64,000 nucleotides of DNA from Prolixibacteraceae bacterium (GCA_019720755.1 CP081303.1:930001-994000), one strand, 5' to 3'. Shown: positions 8,860-20,000, numbered from the stretch's first letter. The notes: generated from the letters alone by a model not told the origin. A program made the numbers and translations.

Positions 8860-9783
8860 ATGAAAACACGACTTAAAAAACCTGATAAAGGAGATCCTTC
8901 TGAAATATTACAGATGTTTCCTAGCTATAACTTACACTTACACTGCTGCCGATATTGGTGGTTGCAACATTGGGAATTTAATGAACTCTCATTTCCTTAT
9001 TGGAGAATTTATCATAATAGCGAAGAGGGGGCTGTGATCATGTATGATAATAAAACATACCAATTAACTCCGGATAAAATTGTGATGATTGCACCCAATA
9101 CATCTTATGCGACCCGTTTACATAACTATAAAATACCTCAAAATGGATATGAGTTAAAAGGAGGTCGCATAGGTTCTTCTGAATGTTTTGAAAAGATGCA
9201 AAAAGAGAAATATATTCAGCATTTCTTTATTCATTTTAATATCGGCATGCCGTATGATAATATTGCTCCAGGAGTTTTTGTATATGATTTGACAGATCAT
9301 TTTAAGGAGAAGATAGAGGTGTTGAAACAACATCTTAATCATGAACACACTCGTTTCACATTCTATGCGAATCTTGTAATTAGATCTCTTGTGAGTGATT
9401 TGTTGTCCTCTTTGCCAGAATCTAGTTGGAATTTGATCTCTAATGATTTTCGAATATTGGAAGTTTTAAGCCATATAGAAACAAACCTAAATGAGGATCT
9501 GTCCAATATCTCACTGTCGAATATTGCGGGAATGGCTCCCAATGCATTTATTCGTCTTTTTACCAAAGAGATAAGTACTTCCCCTCAGAAGTATGTGAAG
9601 AGAAAAAGAATTGATAGGGCTTGTGTTTATTTGCATCACTCTAACCTTACCATTGATGAAGTGGCTTGGCAAACAGGTTTTGCCGATCGTTACCATTTTT
9701 CCAGAATCTTTAAGGAGATTACAGGGATCTCTCCTGCAAGATATAAGAAGGAGTTTGAAATCAACCTCTCTTTTGAACCTTAA
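8860..9783 (+). CDS. AraC family transcriptional regulator, likely fucose-responsive
   Basis: About 307 residues. The first 190 form a cupin-like sensor region (YQLTPDKIVMIAPNTSYATR), and the C-terminus has the two AraC helix-turn-helix motifs: LSNIAGMAPNAFIRLFTKEI and TIDEVAWQTGFADRYHFSRI, then GISPARYKKE. The frame is open from 8815, but ATG at 8860 removes an unlikely hydrophobic N-terminal stretch. It is divergent from fucI with a palindromic intergenic region, so it is probably the activator of the fucose operon, sensing fucose or an intermediate. Fucose operons in Bacteroides use an unrelated GntR-type regulator. Confidence 0.88.
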   Translation: MKTRLKKPDKGDPSEILQMFPSYNLHLHCCRYWWLQHWEFNELSFPYWRIYHNSEEGAVIMYDNKTYQLTPDKIVMIAPNTSYATRLHNYKIPQNGYELKGGRIGSSECFEKMQKEKYIQHFFIHFNIGMPYDNIAPGVFVYDLTDHFKEKIEVLKQHLNHEHTRFTFYANLVIRSLVSDLLSSLPESSWNLISNDFRILEVLSHIETNLNEDLSNISLSNIAGMAPNAFIRLFTKEISTSPQKYVKRKRIDRACVYLHHSNLTIDEVAWQTGFADRYHFSRIFKEITGISPARYKKEFEINLSFEP

Positions 9784-9828
9784 AATCACCATCAAGGTAT
9801 AGCCCTTTGCTGCAATCATATGCTTTGA

Positions 9829-9884
9829 GAAGAACAAGTAGTTTCACCACTATTAGGAGATATAACTGCTTGTTCTTCGTTTAA
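9829..9884 (+). terminator. Rho-independent terminator after the AraC gene
   Basis: Arms GAAGAACAAGTAGT and ACTGCTTGTTCTTC pair over 14 positions with one G-T pair, around an 18-22 base loop, followed by GTTT. It lies 45 bases after the regulator stop codon. Confidence 0.75.
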
Positions 9885-10174
9885 TCATTCTGTTTGAAAA
9901 TGTCAGATTGAGAAATTCGAGCTATCGTTTCATACATTATACGATACAATAACTTGTTTTATATAGATATCCAAAACGATGTTTCAATTGGTATCTTCTT
10001 TTTGATGTTTCTACTATAATCTACTTCTAATTAGACTATCTCAATAAAAAAAATAGTGCATAAAAACTCTTGACTTTAGAGATTTTACACACTATGATGA
10101 ATTTGTTTTAAGTAGAGAAGGAGGTTCGTTTATAGCCTCCTTTTTACCCTCTCATATGCTTTTTTAGACGATCT
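9885..10174. other. Intergenic spacer with a second terminator
   Basis: No gene is visible. A hairpin at 10118-10142 (AAGGAGG / CCTCCTT) followed by TTTTT on the plus strand is a likely terminator and may also serve the minus-strand pirin gene, which ends at 10175. Confidence 0.6.
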
Positions 10175-11191
10175 TTATTTGTCGGTTCTATTCCCATCAG
10201 GATTTACAGAAAATCTACCATAGTTTTTATCATGAACAGTTTCTGACGTACTCCATGGCCAACCTCCAAATTCAGTCTCTCTATATTCTTTAAGCTTCTT
10301 CTTTAATGCTTCATTCGATTCTGCTACAAAAGGACCATATTGAACCACTGGTTCTGCAATAGGCTTTCCTTGTAGAAAAACAAACAACCCTCTTTGATCC
10401 CCATTATGCAAAACGATCTCTTTTTCACTTTTCAGTTCAACCATGTGGTCACTCTCAATCACTTCTTCTTCAATAGTGACCGTATCCCCCTGGTAAAAAT
10501 ATAGTGACCTATTCACATTCTCCTCTAATGGAGGAATCACAAAGGTGGCACCAGCTTCCATATCCAATGTCCATATTTGAACATGATTATTTGGATCGGC
10601 AGCCCATGAATCTGGATTTGGCGACAGGGATATTTTATCTCCATAGTATCCCGAAATCAGATTCAGTATAGTGTTTTTTTGATGAGAATCCTTTAGTGTG
10701 AGCTTAGGAATATCCTCACTCCATAACATCTGATAATAGGGGGTAGCACTTTTACTCTTAGCGGGAAGATTTAACCATAATTGAAAAATCTTCAGTGGGT
10801 TGGCATTTTTGTTTAACATAGGAAACATCTCAGAGTGGTTGATGCCATTCCCTGCAGTTAGCCACTGTACATCTCCATCTCCAAATCGTCCGTGTGCACC
10901 CATTGAGTCTGAATGATCCACCATGCCTTCCGTTACGATACTTACGGTCTCGAATCCACAATGAGGATGCGATGGAAATCCAGGGATATGGGAGCCATGG
11001 TACATACTCCAACCGTCTTTTCCTGAGAAATCGTTCCCTTTGTTTCTTCCCTCTAAACCATGAGAAAGCCCTAAGTTATCATCTCCTCCAGGATATCTTT
11101 CGTGATGATATGTCCCAAAAAGAAAGGGATCTTGCGTTTTCCATGGAATATTAAGGCGCGATATATTTTTAATTTGTCTATCTGTTTTCAT
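10175..11191 (-). CDS. Pirin family protein
   Basis: About 338 residues of bicupin pirin type. The N-terminal cupin carries the metal-binding motif HPHCGFETVSIVTEG, followed by GDVQWLTAGNGINHSEM, whose histidines are the usual iron ligands of pirins. The C-terminal cupin is followed by the expected HNGDQRGLFVFLQGKP region. The frame is open to an ATG at 11245, but the ATG at 11191 has an AAGG-type ribosome site and gives a family-like N-terminus. Pirins act as quercetinases or redox-sensing factors; the substrate here is unknown. It follows YceI and MarR genes on the same strand, a stress-related grouping. Confidence 0.87.
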   Translation of the reverse strand: MKTDRQIKNISRLNIPWKTQDPFLFGTYHHERYPGGDDNLGLSHGLEGRNKGNDFSGKDGWSMYHGSHIPGFPSHPHCGFETVSIVTEGMVDHSDSMGAHGRFGDGDVQWLTAGNGINHSEMFPMLNKNANPLKIFQLWLNLPAKSKSATPYYQMLWSEDIPKLTLKDSHQKNTILNLISGYYGDKISLSPNPDSWAADPNNHVQIWTLDMEAGATFVIPPLEENVNRSLYFYQGDTVTIEEEVIESDHMVELKSEKEIVLHNGDQRGLFVFLQGKPIAEPVVQYGPFVAESNEALKKKLKEYRETEFGGWPWSTSETVHDKNYGRFSVNPDGNRTDK

Positions 11192-11393
11192 ATGACCTTT
11201 TTTGTAATGATATGATTCAAGAAATGGTTTGTTAGAGGGTGCCATATTCCCAGTTATTTAGGAATGAAAGCAAATACAGGTTTCTTTAATGATCTATACT
11301 TTGGGGTATGTTTTTTAGATACAGTGCATTAATAAATCCTCCTTTTCTCCATCTCGTATCATGAACAATATCTATCTCTTTTTGCTAATAGTG

Positions 11394-11434
11394 AGAGTAT
11401 CACAAGAAACAGTGATAGTTGTTTCTTGTACTCT
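11394..11434 (-). terminator. Hairpin terminator downstream of yceI-like gene
   Basis: A long imperfect hairpin (AGAGTATCACAAGAAAC with GTTTCTTGTACTCT) lies between the YceI and pirin genes, so the two may be transcribed separately or with partial readthrough. Confidence 0.6.
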
Positions 11435-11493
11435 ATTTATCTATAAAATATAGTCAAAACAATATCCAATTATCAATATTCGAAGAAGAGCCT

Positions 11494-12060
11494 TTATTCT
11501 GTTATCAACTTGATGTTTAGAGTAAATATATTGTCAATTGCTTTATTTCCTAGATTGTCAAAAAAGCTGTTTGAGCCATATCTAACGTTAAAATGAGAGC
11601 GGTCTACTTCGAGGCTTGCGGTATAGATATTGTTCGATCTTTTGACTTTGAATGTGATCTTTTCTGTCTCCCCTTTGATGGTAATGTTTCCTGTTACCGT
11701 TGTCTCATTATTATTGAAAGGAGTACTACTGATAATATGTAGTTTGGCTTCAGGATATTTTGCTACACCAAAGAAATCATCTGACTTTAAGTGACCAACC
11801 AATTTGTCTTGATATGTTTTGCTATCTAAGTCTGTATTTGTAATGGTATTCATATCCACAACAAACTCTCCTGATTGAATATTTCCATTTTTGAACTTTA
11901 ATACCCCCTCTTTTAGTTGAATGGCTCCATTGTGTTGTCCACCTATTTTTTTCCCAATCCACTCTATGTTGGAGTTCTTTGTGTCTACTTTAACTGTTTT
12001 TGCATTTACCGTAATGGCGAATAGTACAAATGCTGCTGTAAGAATATTCTTAAGTTTCAT
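11494..12060 (-). CDS. YceI family periplasmic protein
   Basis: 188 residues with a clear cleavable signal peptide (ILTAAFVLFAITVNAKT) and a YceI domain: VDTKNSNIEWIGKKIGGQHN at the start, GEFVVDMNTITNTDL in the middle, and VDRSHFNVRYGSNSFFDNLG near the end. YceI proteins are lipocalin-like beta barrels that bind isoprenoid-type lipids, but their role is unclear. It lies 148 bases downstream of a MarR gene on the same strand and upstream of a pirin gene. Confidence 0.93.
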   Translation of the reverse strand: MKLKNILTAAFVLFAITVNAKTVKVDTKNSNIEWIGKKIGGQHNGAIQLKEGVLKFKNGNIQSGEFVVDMNTITNTDLDSKTYQDKLVGHLKSDDFFGVAKYPEAKLHIISSTPFNNNETTVTGNITIKGETEKITFKVKRSNNIYTASLEVDRSHFNVRYGSNSFFDNLGNKAIDNIFTLNIKLITE

Positions 12061-12208
12061 ATTTCTTTTTTTTAAATATTTGTAAATAATCTTAGATGGA
12101 ATGGTTTCTTATCGATAGAGATAATTCATTGGGTCTATTCCATCTCTTTATTGTGATTTCTTTGTGTTTGTAACAATATCTGTTGTGGATATCTATTGAT
12201 ACAAAAAA

Positions 12209-12643
12209 TTATTTTATTATTTTATCTATAATACGCTTCAGTTCAATAGCCTCCTCTTCTGTAATTTTCTTCTCAAAAAAGTCTCCTACAGATATCTTTG
12301 CTCTTTTGTGTGCTTCATATAATATTGCTTCTCCTTCTTTGGTCAGCGTTATATCGATTCTACGTCTGTTGTTTGGACAGGTCTCTCTAGAGATAAATCC
12401 TTTTTTAGTTAGTCGGTCTAATAACCTAGTTACATCTGGATTACTATCTAGAAGTTGCTCTTTTATCGAATTTACCGACACCGGTTCTGGAGCATTCCTA
12501 TAGAGTATATGAAGTACATTTAGCTGAACATGGGTTATCCCAAATGGTTTCAATGCCCCTTTAATTTTTTTCTCCATCCAACTAGATGCTTTTATAAAGG
12601 TGAAATATGCTCTTGCATGTTTGGTTGTAATATCCTCTATCAT
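12209..12643 (-). CDS. MarR family transcriptional regulator
   Basis: 144 residues with the winged helix-turn-helix of MarR proteins: LHILYRNAPEPVSVNSIKEQ, then DSNPDVTRLLDRLTKKGFIS and the wing with RRRIDITLTKEGEAIL. N- and C-terminal helices would form the dimer interface. It probably represses the adjacent YceI and pirin genes, which follow on the same strand. The ligand is unknown. Confidence 0.92.
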   Translation of the reverse strand: MIEDITTKHARAYFTFIKASSWMEKKIKGALKPFGITHVQLNVLHILYRNAPEPVSVNSIKEQLLDSNPDVTRLLDRLTKKGFISRETCPNNRRRIDITLTKEGEAILYEAHKRAKISVGDFFEKKITEEEAIELKRIIDKIIK

Positions 12644-13090
12644 CTCTTTATGTGTGTTTAACGATATTTGTTTACAACAACAAAACTATTACCTTTATTT
12701 TGAACTACCAAGTTTTTGGATATGAAGAAATACTAAAAACTCTTTTATTGTTTTCAAAATTCTGGTAATTAGGTGTCTATGTGTTTTTGTGGAAGAGGCT
12801 TTATGAACCATTTTGTAAAATACTAGAGACTTGTAGAGAGAAAATATTCGTAACTCACCAAGAGATTCTATGTGTTTAGACTGATGTTATCAGGTTTCAT
12901 TGGAGACATATTCTTGGTTTGATTCCATCAATGGGTAGGAGTGGAGTTTTCGTTCTCTATGTGATTTGCATGACCTCAAAATACCCTTTTATGTTATTTA
13001 TGAATTTTTCTAGGAAAAGAATCAAAAACGAATGAATGCATATCTCTATTTATATTATTTTGTAGAATATACGGATACAATGCACTAAAT
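12644..13090. other. Intergenic spacer between divergent marR and GH65 genes
   Basis: About 450 AT-rich bases. It must hold the promoters of both flanking genes, but no convincing consensus boxes, repeats or hidden genes were seen. Confidence 0.5.
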
Positions 13091-15139
13091 ATGATGAAAA
13101 GAGTTTTTATGGTGACGATGCTTTGGATGATCTTCTCTTTGATCTCCATGGCACAAGTGAATGATGGTTGGAATATTTCAACCGAAACCTCCGATAACTA
13201 TACAGGAATAGTACTTGCCAATGGAACTATTGGAATATTACCTACTTCCACTCCGTTTGGGGTAAAACATGTGGTGTTGAACCATGTCTTCGATAAAGAC
13301 CCGTATCATCAGGTGAGTCGGGTGCTTCATGGAATGAACTTCGGGAACCTAGAGATTACAGTAGATGGAGAGAGGATTACTTCGGATAATATTCATCAAT
13401 GGAGTCAAACCTTCGATATGAAAGAGGCGAAACTGGTCTGCTCCTTTGAGTATAAGGATAAAGCTAAGATTAGTTATGAACTCTATGCACTACGTAATCT
13501 TCCTCAGACGGGTTATTTTAATGTCAACATTAAAGCTCTTAAAGATATCGAGGTGAAGGTATGTGGGAAGATTGTCACCCCCAAGTCTGATTATCAAGAG
13601 CCTGTTCAACGATACCAAGTATTAGCCGATGCCGACAAGTCGATGCCCATTCTTCAATCTCTCGCAAAAAGTAGATATGGTCTACAGACGGTAAGCACCT
13701 CTGCCACTTTTGTTTGGCCTCATATCACTTCAGCATATGCTAAAGCGCGTCCAGAGCTAAAACATACTACTCGTTCAAAATGGGAACATACCCTTAGCTT
13801 TCGCAAAGCATTGCAGCAAAAGGACTCCTTGGATTTTGTATGGAGTGCATCGGTATGTTCTTCCCAAAACTTCTTTGACCCAAAGTCAGAAAGTGAGCGT
13901 ATTGCCATATACACCCTTCTTACTCCCCGTAAAACATTGATTGATCAGCATGTTCAGCGATGGAAGAATCTTTGGAGAGGCGATATTATCATTGAGGGAG
14001 ATATCGCATCCCAGCAAGATGTAAGACTTGCACTATATCATCTCTACGCTTTTGGTCGCGCGGGTAACGATCTTAGTATTGCTCCGATGGGGCTATCCGT
14101 TCAATCTCCCTATAATGGGCATATCTTTTGGGATACCGAACTATGGATGTTTCCGCCATTGTTACTCTTCAATCAGGGTATTGCAAACTCTTTGGTGAAT
14201 TATCGCTACGATAGGCTAGAGGCTGCAAAGCGTAGGGCTACAACCTATGGATATAAAGGGGCTATGTATCCTTGGGAGAGTGACTTTAGTGGAGAGGAAG
14301 CTACGCCACCTTATGCTCTTACTGGTCCTTTCGAACATCACATTACTGCCGATATTGGTATTGCTTTTTGGAACTACTACTGTGTGACGAAGGATAAGGA
14401 GTGGTTGAAATCAAAAGGGTACCCTGTCCTGAAAGAGGTGGCCGACTTTTGGACTAGTCGTGTTACCAAGAATGTGGATGGTACATACTCTATTCTAAAT
14501 GTGATTGGCGCTGACGAATATGCAACCAATATTGATGATAATGCTTTTACCAATGGAGCAGTTCAAACGGTATTGCATTATGCCACCCAAGCAGCAAAAG
14601 AGGTGGGAATAAAACCTATATCTAAATGGAAAGAGATTGCGAATGGTCTACAAATTCATCGTTTCGAAGATGGTACAGTGAAGGAGTACAAAACATATGA
14701 TGGCGCGATCATAAAACAAGCGGATGTGAACTTATTGTCTTATCCGTTGCATGTTGTAACCGATAGTAAAACCATCGCTAAGAACCTTGCTTATTATGAG
14801 CCCAAATTGGCTCCTGAGGGGCCTGCCATGGGACGAGCAATCTTTGCAGTAAATTATGCAAGAATGGGAGATGCTTCTCATGCCTATTCTCTATTTAAAG
14901 CGTCATATGAGCCCAACAAACATCCACCCTTTGGAGCATTAAGTGAAACTGCTACAGCCAACAGATCCTACTTCGCTACTGGGGCAGGAGGAATGCTTCA
15001 AGTGGTGTTATTTGGATTTGGTGGACTACAATTTACCGAGAATGGTATTATCCAGAAAAAACCTATGTTACCTAAACAGTGGAAATCTTTAACGATCAAA
15101 GGAGTTGGTCCCAAACAGAAGACTTTTATCATCCGATAG
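13091..15139 (+). CDS. Secreted glycoside hydrolase family 65-like protein
   Basis: 682 residues with a signal peptide (FMVTMLWMIFSLISMAQ). The first 260 residues form a beta-sandwich-like N-domain and the rest an (alpha/alpha)6 barrel. The barrel carries GH65 hallmarks: GHIFWDTELWMFPPLLLF, YPWESDFSGEEATPP, HITADIGIAFWNYY, and VIGADEYATNIDDNAFTN, in which Glu476 matches the GH65 general acid. Family members act on alpha-glucosides such as trehalose or kojibiose, by phosphorolysis or hydrolysis; being exported, this one is more likely a hydrolase. Substrate is unknown. It appears as a single-gene unit with its own terminator. Confidence 0.87.
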   Translation: MMKRVFMVTMLWMIFSLISMAQVNDGWNISTETSDNYTGIVLANGTIGILPTSTPFGVKHVVLNHVFDKDPYHQVSRVLHGMNFGNLEITVDGERITSDNIHQWSQTFDMKEAKLVCSFEYKDKAKISYELYALRNLPQTGYFNVNIKALKDIEVKVCGKIVTPKSDYQEPVQRYQVLADADKSMPILQSLAKSRYGLQTVSTSATFVWPHITSAYAKARPELKHTTRSKWEHTLSFRKALQQKDSLDFVWSASVCSSQNFFDPKSESERIAIYTLLTPRKTLIDQHVQRWKNLWRGDIIIEGDIASQQDVRLALYHLYAFGRAGNDLSIAPMGLSVQSPYNGHIFWDTELWMFPPLLLFNQGIANSLVNYRYDRLEAAKRRATTYGYKGAMYPWESDFSGEEATPPYALTGPFEHHITADIGIAFWNYYCVTKDKEWLKSKGYPVLKEVADFWTSRVTKNVDGTYSILNVIGADEYATNIDDNAFTNGAVQTVLHYATQAAKEVGIKPISKWKEIANGLQIHRFEDGTVKEYKTYDGAIIKQADVNLLSYPLHVVTDSKTIAKNLAYYEPKLAPEGPAMGRAIFAVNYARMGDASHAYSLFKASYEPNKHPPFGALSETATANRSYFATGAGGMLQVVLFGFGGLQFTENGIIQKKPMLPKQWKSLTIKGVGPKQKTFIIR

Positions 15140-15149
15140 AATAAAATAA

Positions 15150-15197
15150 GAATGGAGTGCTTGTCTGTAAAGTGAAGACTAGCACTCCATTCTTTTC
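15150..15197 (+). terminator. Rho-independent terminator after the GH65 gene
   Basis: Arms AATGGAGTGCT and AGCACTCCATT pair perfectly around a 19-base loop and are followed by CTTTT, 11 bases after the stop codon. It may also work for the convergent gene at 15260. Confidence 0.85.
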
Positions 15198-15259
15198 ATT
15201 ATAGCGTGACATTCCTAGCGAGATTGTTCCATCCTAGTGTTTTCTTATGATAGTGAATT

Positions 15260-16027
15260 TCATGATGTTATTTTCTTAGAGAGATCTTGAAAGTCGTCGT
15301 AGAAAACCTTTGGGTACGTAGATCTTGGAAGCAATCTTTCGGTTTCTAAAAAATCAGTGATATGAACTACCCCATCTTTATATTGACGATCTATCTCTTG
15401 TGTAAACATATGCCATGGATAGAATTCGTAAGTTAATGCCTCAATATCACATTGGTTATCATAGTAGTATGCAATGTCTCCCCCTAGCAATGAATGAAGC
15501 CCAAACACCTCTTCTCTAAAATCTTGTAGTGCTGATCGATCTCTATTTAGGATATCATCTGATTCCATAAAATTCCTACAGAACGACCACCAACGTGGAT
15601 CATAACAGCTATAGCGGTTGATAAAACAATCATTTTGTATATACCCGTACACATAATCCTCGTGTAAATTATGAAGATGGTAATAGTGACTACTTTTTGC
15701 GTGTTCAAATTCTTGAAAATAAGGGTTTTGATTCTGAAAGTATGGTAACTCTATGTACTGGTCTCCATGATTCTGTAACAACTTCTGCATAGGATAGAAC
15801 TCATCACTGATCCATAATATATTGTCCGAATTTGCGTGGGGAATACTTCCCAACACAATATTCTGATATGAAGGTTCTTGCTTTACTCCATTTTCATCAA
15901 ATTCATATTGGTCTATATATCCATAATCAACACGAATGGTGAACCTTTGAGAAAGTTCTTGTGCCAACATCTTAAGGTTCTTAAAATTCAAATTGTGATT
16001 TCCAATAATGGCTACTTCATGTCCCAT
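15260..16027 (-). CDS. Hypothetical protein, 255 residues
   Basis: I do not recognise this protein. It starts MGHEVAIIGNHNLNFKNLKM, is rich in Tyr, Phe, His and Asp, has no signal peptide or membrane segment, and has no obvious enzyme motif. The region of residues 80-180 is unusually aromatic (PYFQNQNPYFQEFEHAKSSH). It has normal coding character over its full length and is bounded by its own spacers, so it is probably a real gene transcribed alone. Convergent with the GH65 gene. Confidence 0.6.
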   Translation of the reverse strand: MGHEVAIIGNHNLNFKNLKMLAQELSQRFTIRVDYGYIDQYEFDENGVKQEPSYQNIVLGSIPHANSDNILWISDEFYPMQKLLQNHGDQYIELPYFQNQNPYFQEFEHAKSSHYYHLHNLHEDYVYGYIQNDCFINRYSCYDPRWWSFCRNFMESDDILNRDRSALQDFREEVFGLHSLLGGDIAYYYDNQCDIEALTYEFYPWHMFTQEIDRQYKDGVVHITDFLETERLLPRSTYPKVFYDDFQDLSKKITS

Positions 16028-16412
16028 TTTCTATTAAAGTATTAAGAGTATAATACGAGTAATCTAATATTGTTACTTTATGTCTCTTTAGACACTCAAG
16101 ATGAGAAAAAATCTTCTCTTTCAGTCCTATTTAATGAAATGATCGGCACCTAAAAACTTGTTGAATAATAGGCTTCCGTTTTTTGTGGAAATTAATAAAG
16201 ATAGTTGGAACTCTCAGAAAGTTTATTCTATGTTATCATTTATTGATTCGTATACGGAAAAAAATGATTTTTTACTTGGCAGATAATTCAATGCTGTTCT
16301 TTTATTTAAGGTTGTTCTTACTAGTAAGAGAGGTTGTTCTTTTTGTCAAAAAAACAATGATTATTCTTGCTGATTAAAAAACAAAAGCTATTTTTGAATC
16401 AAATATACATTA
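16028..16412. other. Intergenic spacer upstream of the metal efflux locus
   Basis: A 385-base AT-rich spacer. A 64-codon open frame at 16183-16377 lacks gene-like features. The segment probably holds the promoter for the efflux locus, but no operator could be identified. Confidence 0.45.
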
Positions 16413-16832
16413 TTGATGAAGAAGAAGTTACATAAACTCCAATTGTTTAGCGTCTACCTTTCAGGGGTAGTGCTGTTGCTTCATATGGTTATCCCTCATC
16501 ATCATCATATTAATAGTGTCCCTGATTATCAGTCGTATGAATATTCAGAGTCTGTTAGACTCGAAGGCAGTGTGACGACCTCCAACCAGCACGAATTTTG
16601 TGACTCGTTAGAGCATATGTTTTCTGAACTAAATCAGAAGGATAATAGATCTATAGCACTCAGTTTTCTATTTTTCCCAATAACATTGTTGATCGCTTTA
16701 GTTCATCTTCTTGTTGAAGGCAGAGTGATGAAAAATAGATACTTTATACGTCTCAAATTTATTATTCACTCTCCTCTTTTATCCTCTTCATTATCTAGAC
16801 GTGGACCTCCACAAATTTTATCTTTTTTATAA
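16413..16832 (+). CDS. DUF6769-like small protein of metal efflux locus
   Basis: 139 residues with an N-terminal hydrophobic segment (LFSVYLSGVVLLLHMVIP) followed directly by HHHH, a second hydrophobic stretch (LSFLFFPITLLIALVHLLVE), and a C-terminal SRRGPP motif. Small proteins of this shape with a His cluster usually precede CusA-type efflux genes in Bacteroidota; here the pump begins 186 bases downstream on the same strand. A role in metal sensing or periplasmic metal binding is plausible but unproven. The DUF assignment is from recall of the pattern. Confidence 0.7.
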   Translation: MMKKKLHKLQLFSVYLSGVVLLLHMVIPHHHHINSVPDYQSYEYSESVRLEGSVTTSNQHEFCDSLEHMFSELNQKDNRSIALSFLFFPITLLIALVHLLVEGRVMKNRYFIRLKFIIHSPLLSSSLSRRGPPQILSFL

Positions 16833-17017
16833 CGTGTAAATATTTGTTTGTTCGTTTTTGACTAACAACAGGGAATATTTACTCTATTTTCTTTCTCTTT
16901 TGAGATTGGTTATTTCATATCTAATTTATATTGACTGTAATCTGTGGAATGGATTGATATACAGTCTGTATTGTTGGATCTTGAATAATGTTTAAACGAT
17001 AAGATTTAGAGCATATC

Positions 17018-20000
17018 ATGATAGACAAAATAATATCATTTTCAATAAAGAATAAATTCTTTATTGTACTACTTACGATCGCTTTAATCGTAGGTGGAAT
17101 TTATTCCATGAAAAGCATTCCTTTAGATGCTACTCCTGATATAACGAATAATCAAGTACAGGTGATTACTGTTTCTCCAAACTTAGGAACAGAAGATATG
17201 GAGAAGTTTGTAACATATCAGGTGGAACTTGCGATGTCGAACCTACCTAAAGTAACCGAGTTGAGATCCGTATCTAGGTTTGGCCTTTCTGTTGTAACCA
17301 TCGTTTTTGATGACGATATGGGAACCTATTTGCCACGACAACTGGTGAGTGAGGCTCTGGGGGAAGTGGAGGAGAATATACCTGAGGGTTTTGGAAAACC
17401 TTTTATGGCTCCTATCAGTACTGGCCTTGGCGAGGTATATCAATATACATTAGAGGTCGATAGTGCTCATAAAAGTATGTATACACCTCAGAAATTAAGA
17501 ACCATACAAGATTGGATTGTCAAAAGACAGATGGCCATGACTCCTGGGGTTGTTGAGGTTAATTCTTTTGGTGGGTATACCAAGCAATATGAAATAGCAA
17601 TTGATCCAGACAAGCTTAGGAGTATGAATATCTCTATATCGGAGGTGTTTGAGGCTGTGAAGAAAAACAATCAGAATACTGGTGGTGCATATATAGAGAA
17701 GAATTATAAGGTGAATTACATCCGTGGAGAAGGATTGGTTCGATCTCTAGACGATATCCGAGATATTGTGATAGATGTTCGAAATGGAGCACCTATCTAT
17801 ATTCGAGATATTGCGAATGTTCACTATGGAAATGCGATTAGATATGGTGCATTTACACGAAATGGTCAGGGGGAAGCCGTTGGAGGTATCGTGATGATGT
17901 TGAAAGGTGCCAATTCAAATAAAGTTATTGCCACGGTAAAAGATAGAATGGCACTAATTCAAAAATCTCTTCCAAAGGGAGTTCGTGTGGTTCCTTTTTT
18001 AGACAGGAGTGAAATGATCAAAAAAACCACTTCTACTGTTGCTGAGAATCTTGCCTTAGGTGCTTTGATTGTAATCTTTGTATTAGTTCTAATATTAGGA
18101 AATGTTCGTGGAGGTTTGATTGTCGCATCCACAATACCACTCTCTTTGCTTTTTGCTTTCATTATGATGAAGTGTTTTAATGTATGGGCAAATCTTATGA
18201 GTCTTGGTGCCATTGATTTCGGTATATTGATTGATGGAGCAGTGATTATTGTGGAGTCCATGGTGTTCTATCTCCATGAAAAACATATGATCGGAAAGAA
18301 GTTATCTTCTGAAGAGCGTAATGAGTTATCATTTAAGTCGTCTAGTACTATGATGAATTCTGCTTTTTTTGGACAGATTATCATCATGATTGTTTTTATT
18401 CCTATCATGGTTCTAGGAGGAATCGAAGGTAAAATGTTTCGACCAATGGCCTTAACTTTTAGTTTTGCTGTGATAGGTGTTTTAATTCTTTGTTTGACTT
18501 ATATCCCTATGATGAGTGCCCTCTTCTTAAGAGCTCCTAAGAATAATAAAAGAAGTTTTGGGGATAAGGTGGTATCTGCATTGGAAAATATATATCGTCC
18601 TGTTCTTAATTGGGCGCTTTCTCATACAAAAACGATCATTGGTTCCTCTTTAGCTCTACTATTGGTATCCATTGGTGTTTTTTCAAGAATGGGGGGTGAA
18701 TTTATTCCTCAATTAGATGAGGGGAATGTTGCACTTCATATCCTGATGCAACCAGGAACCGCACTATCCGAGATGGCCTCTACTTCAACTAAAGTAGAAA
18801 AGTTATTATTGAAAAAATTCCCTGATGAGATTAAATCTATTCAAACAAGGATTGGAGTTGCTGATATTCCAACAGATCCAATGCCAATGGATATTGGGGA
18901 CTCTTTCGTAATATTAAACCCTCAAAGTCAATGGACCGCAACGGATAATAAAGAAGAATTGGTTACTCTTTTTAAGAAAACGGTTCAGTCAATACCGGGT
19001 GTAAACTATGAATTCTCACAGCCAGTAGAGATGCGTTTCAATGAACTCTTAACTGGAATTAGAGAAGACTTGGCGATTAAAATATATGGAGAAGATCTTG
19101 AAGTATTGGCAAAGAAAGCTTCTGAAATAGAGAAATTAATTGCGAATATTCCTGGTGTTGGTGATTTACGTGCCGAAGCGATTCAGGGGTTGCCACAAAT
19201 AACCATCCACTATAATAGAAACAAAATCGCTCAATATGGTTTAGATATTGAGAAACTTAATCAGATGGTATCCATTGCTTTCGGAGGGCAATCAACAGGT
19301 GTAACTTATGAAGGAGAGAAACGCTTCGATATTGTAGTACGTTATGATGCTTCTCATCGTGCAGATATACAGGATGTTAAAGATCTAAATGTTGATCTGC
19401 CAAACGGAAACCAAATACCTTTAAAGGAGTTGGCAATGATTAGTTATAAGCCTGGTCCAATGCAGATTAGTCGTGATAATACCAATCGAAGAACTTATGT
19501 CGGAGTGAATGTAAGAGGACGTGATGTAAAATCATTAGTGTATGATATTCAGAATAAATTAGATAGTGAACTGGACCTTCCTGCTGGCTACTTTATTCGC
19601 TACGGGGGTGCTTTTGAAAACCTTCAGAGAGCTACCAATAGGTTAAAGGTAGTGGTGCCTATTGCATTAATTGTAATCCTTCTTTTAGTATATGTTGCGG
19701 TAAAATCTTTCAAACAGACACTGATGATATACGCAGCAATACCCCTAGCAGCTGTAGGAGGTATTTTCTCTCTGTATCTAAGAGGTCTTCCATTTAGTAT
19801 CTCTGCAGGGGTAGGATTTATTGTGCTATTTGGTGTTGCTGTCATGAATGGTCTTGTCCTTATTGGGGGGCTTAATGAATTGCATAAAGATGGCAATCAA
19901 AATCTTAAAGATCTTATCTCTCTAGGTGCTATTCGTCGTATCCGACCGATTATCCTTACTGCCTCGACAGATATCCTTGGCTTCTTACCAATGGCCGTAT

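Noticed and set aside
16183-16377. 64-codon open frame upstream of the efflux locus
   Set aside because: Hydrophobic and Lys-rich low-complexity translation from AT-rich spacer DNA, with no ribosome site or family resemblance.
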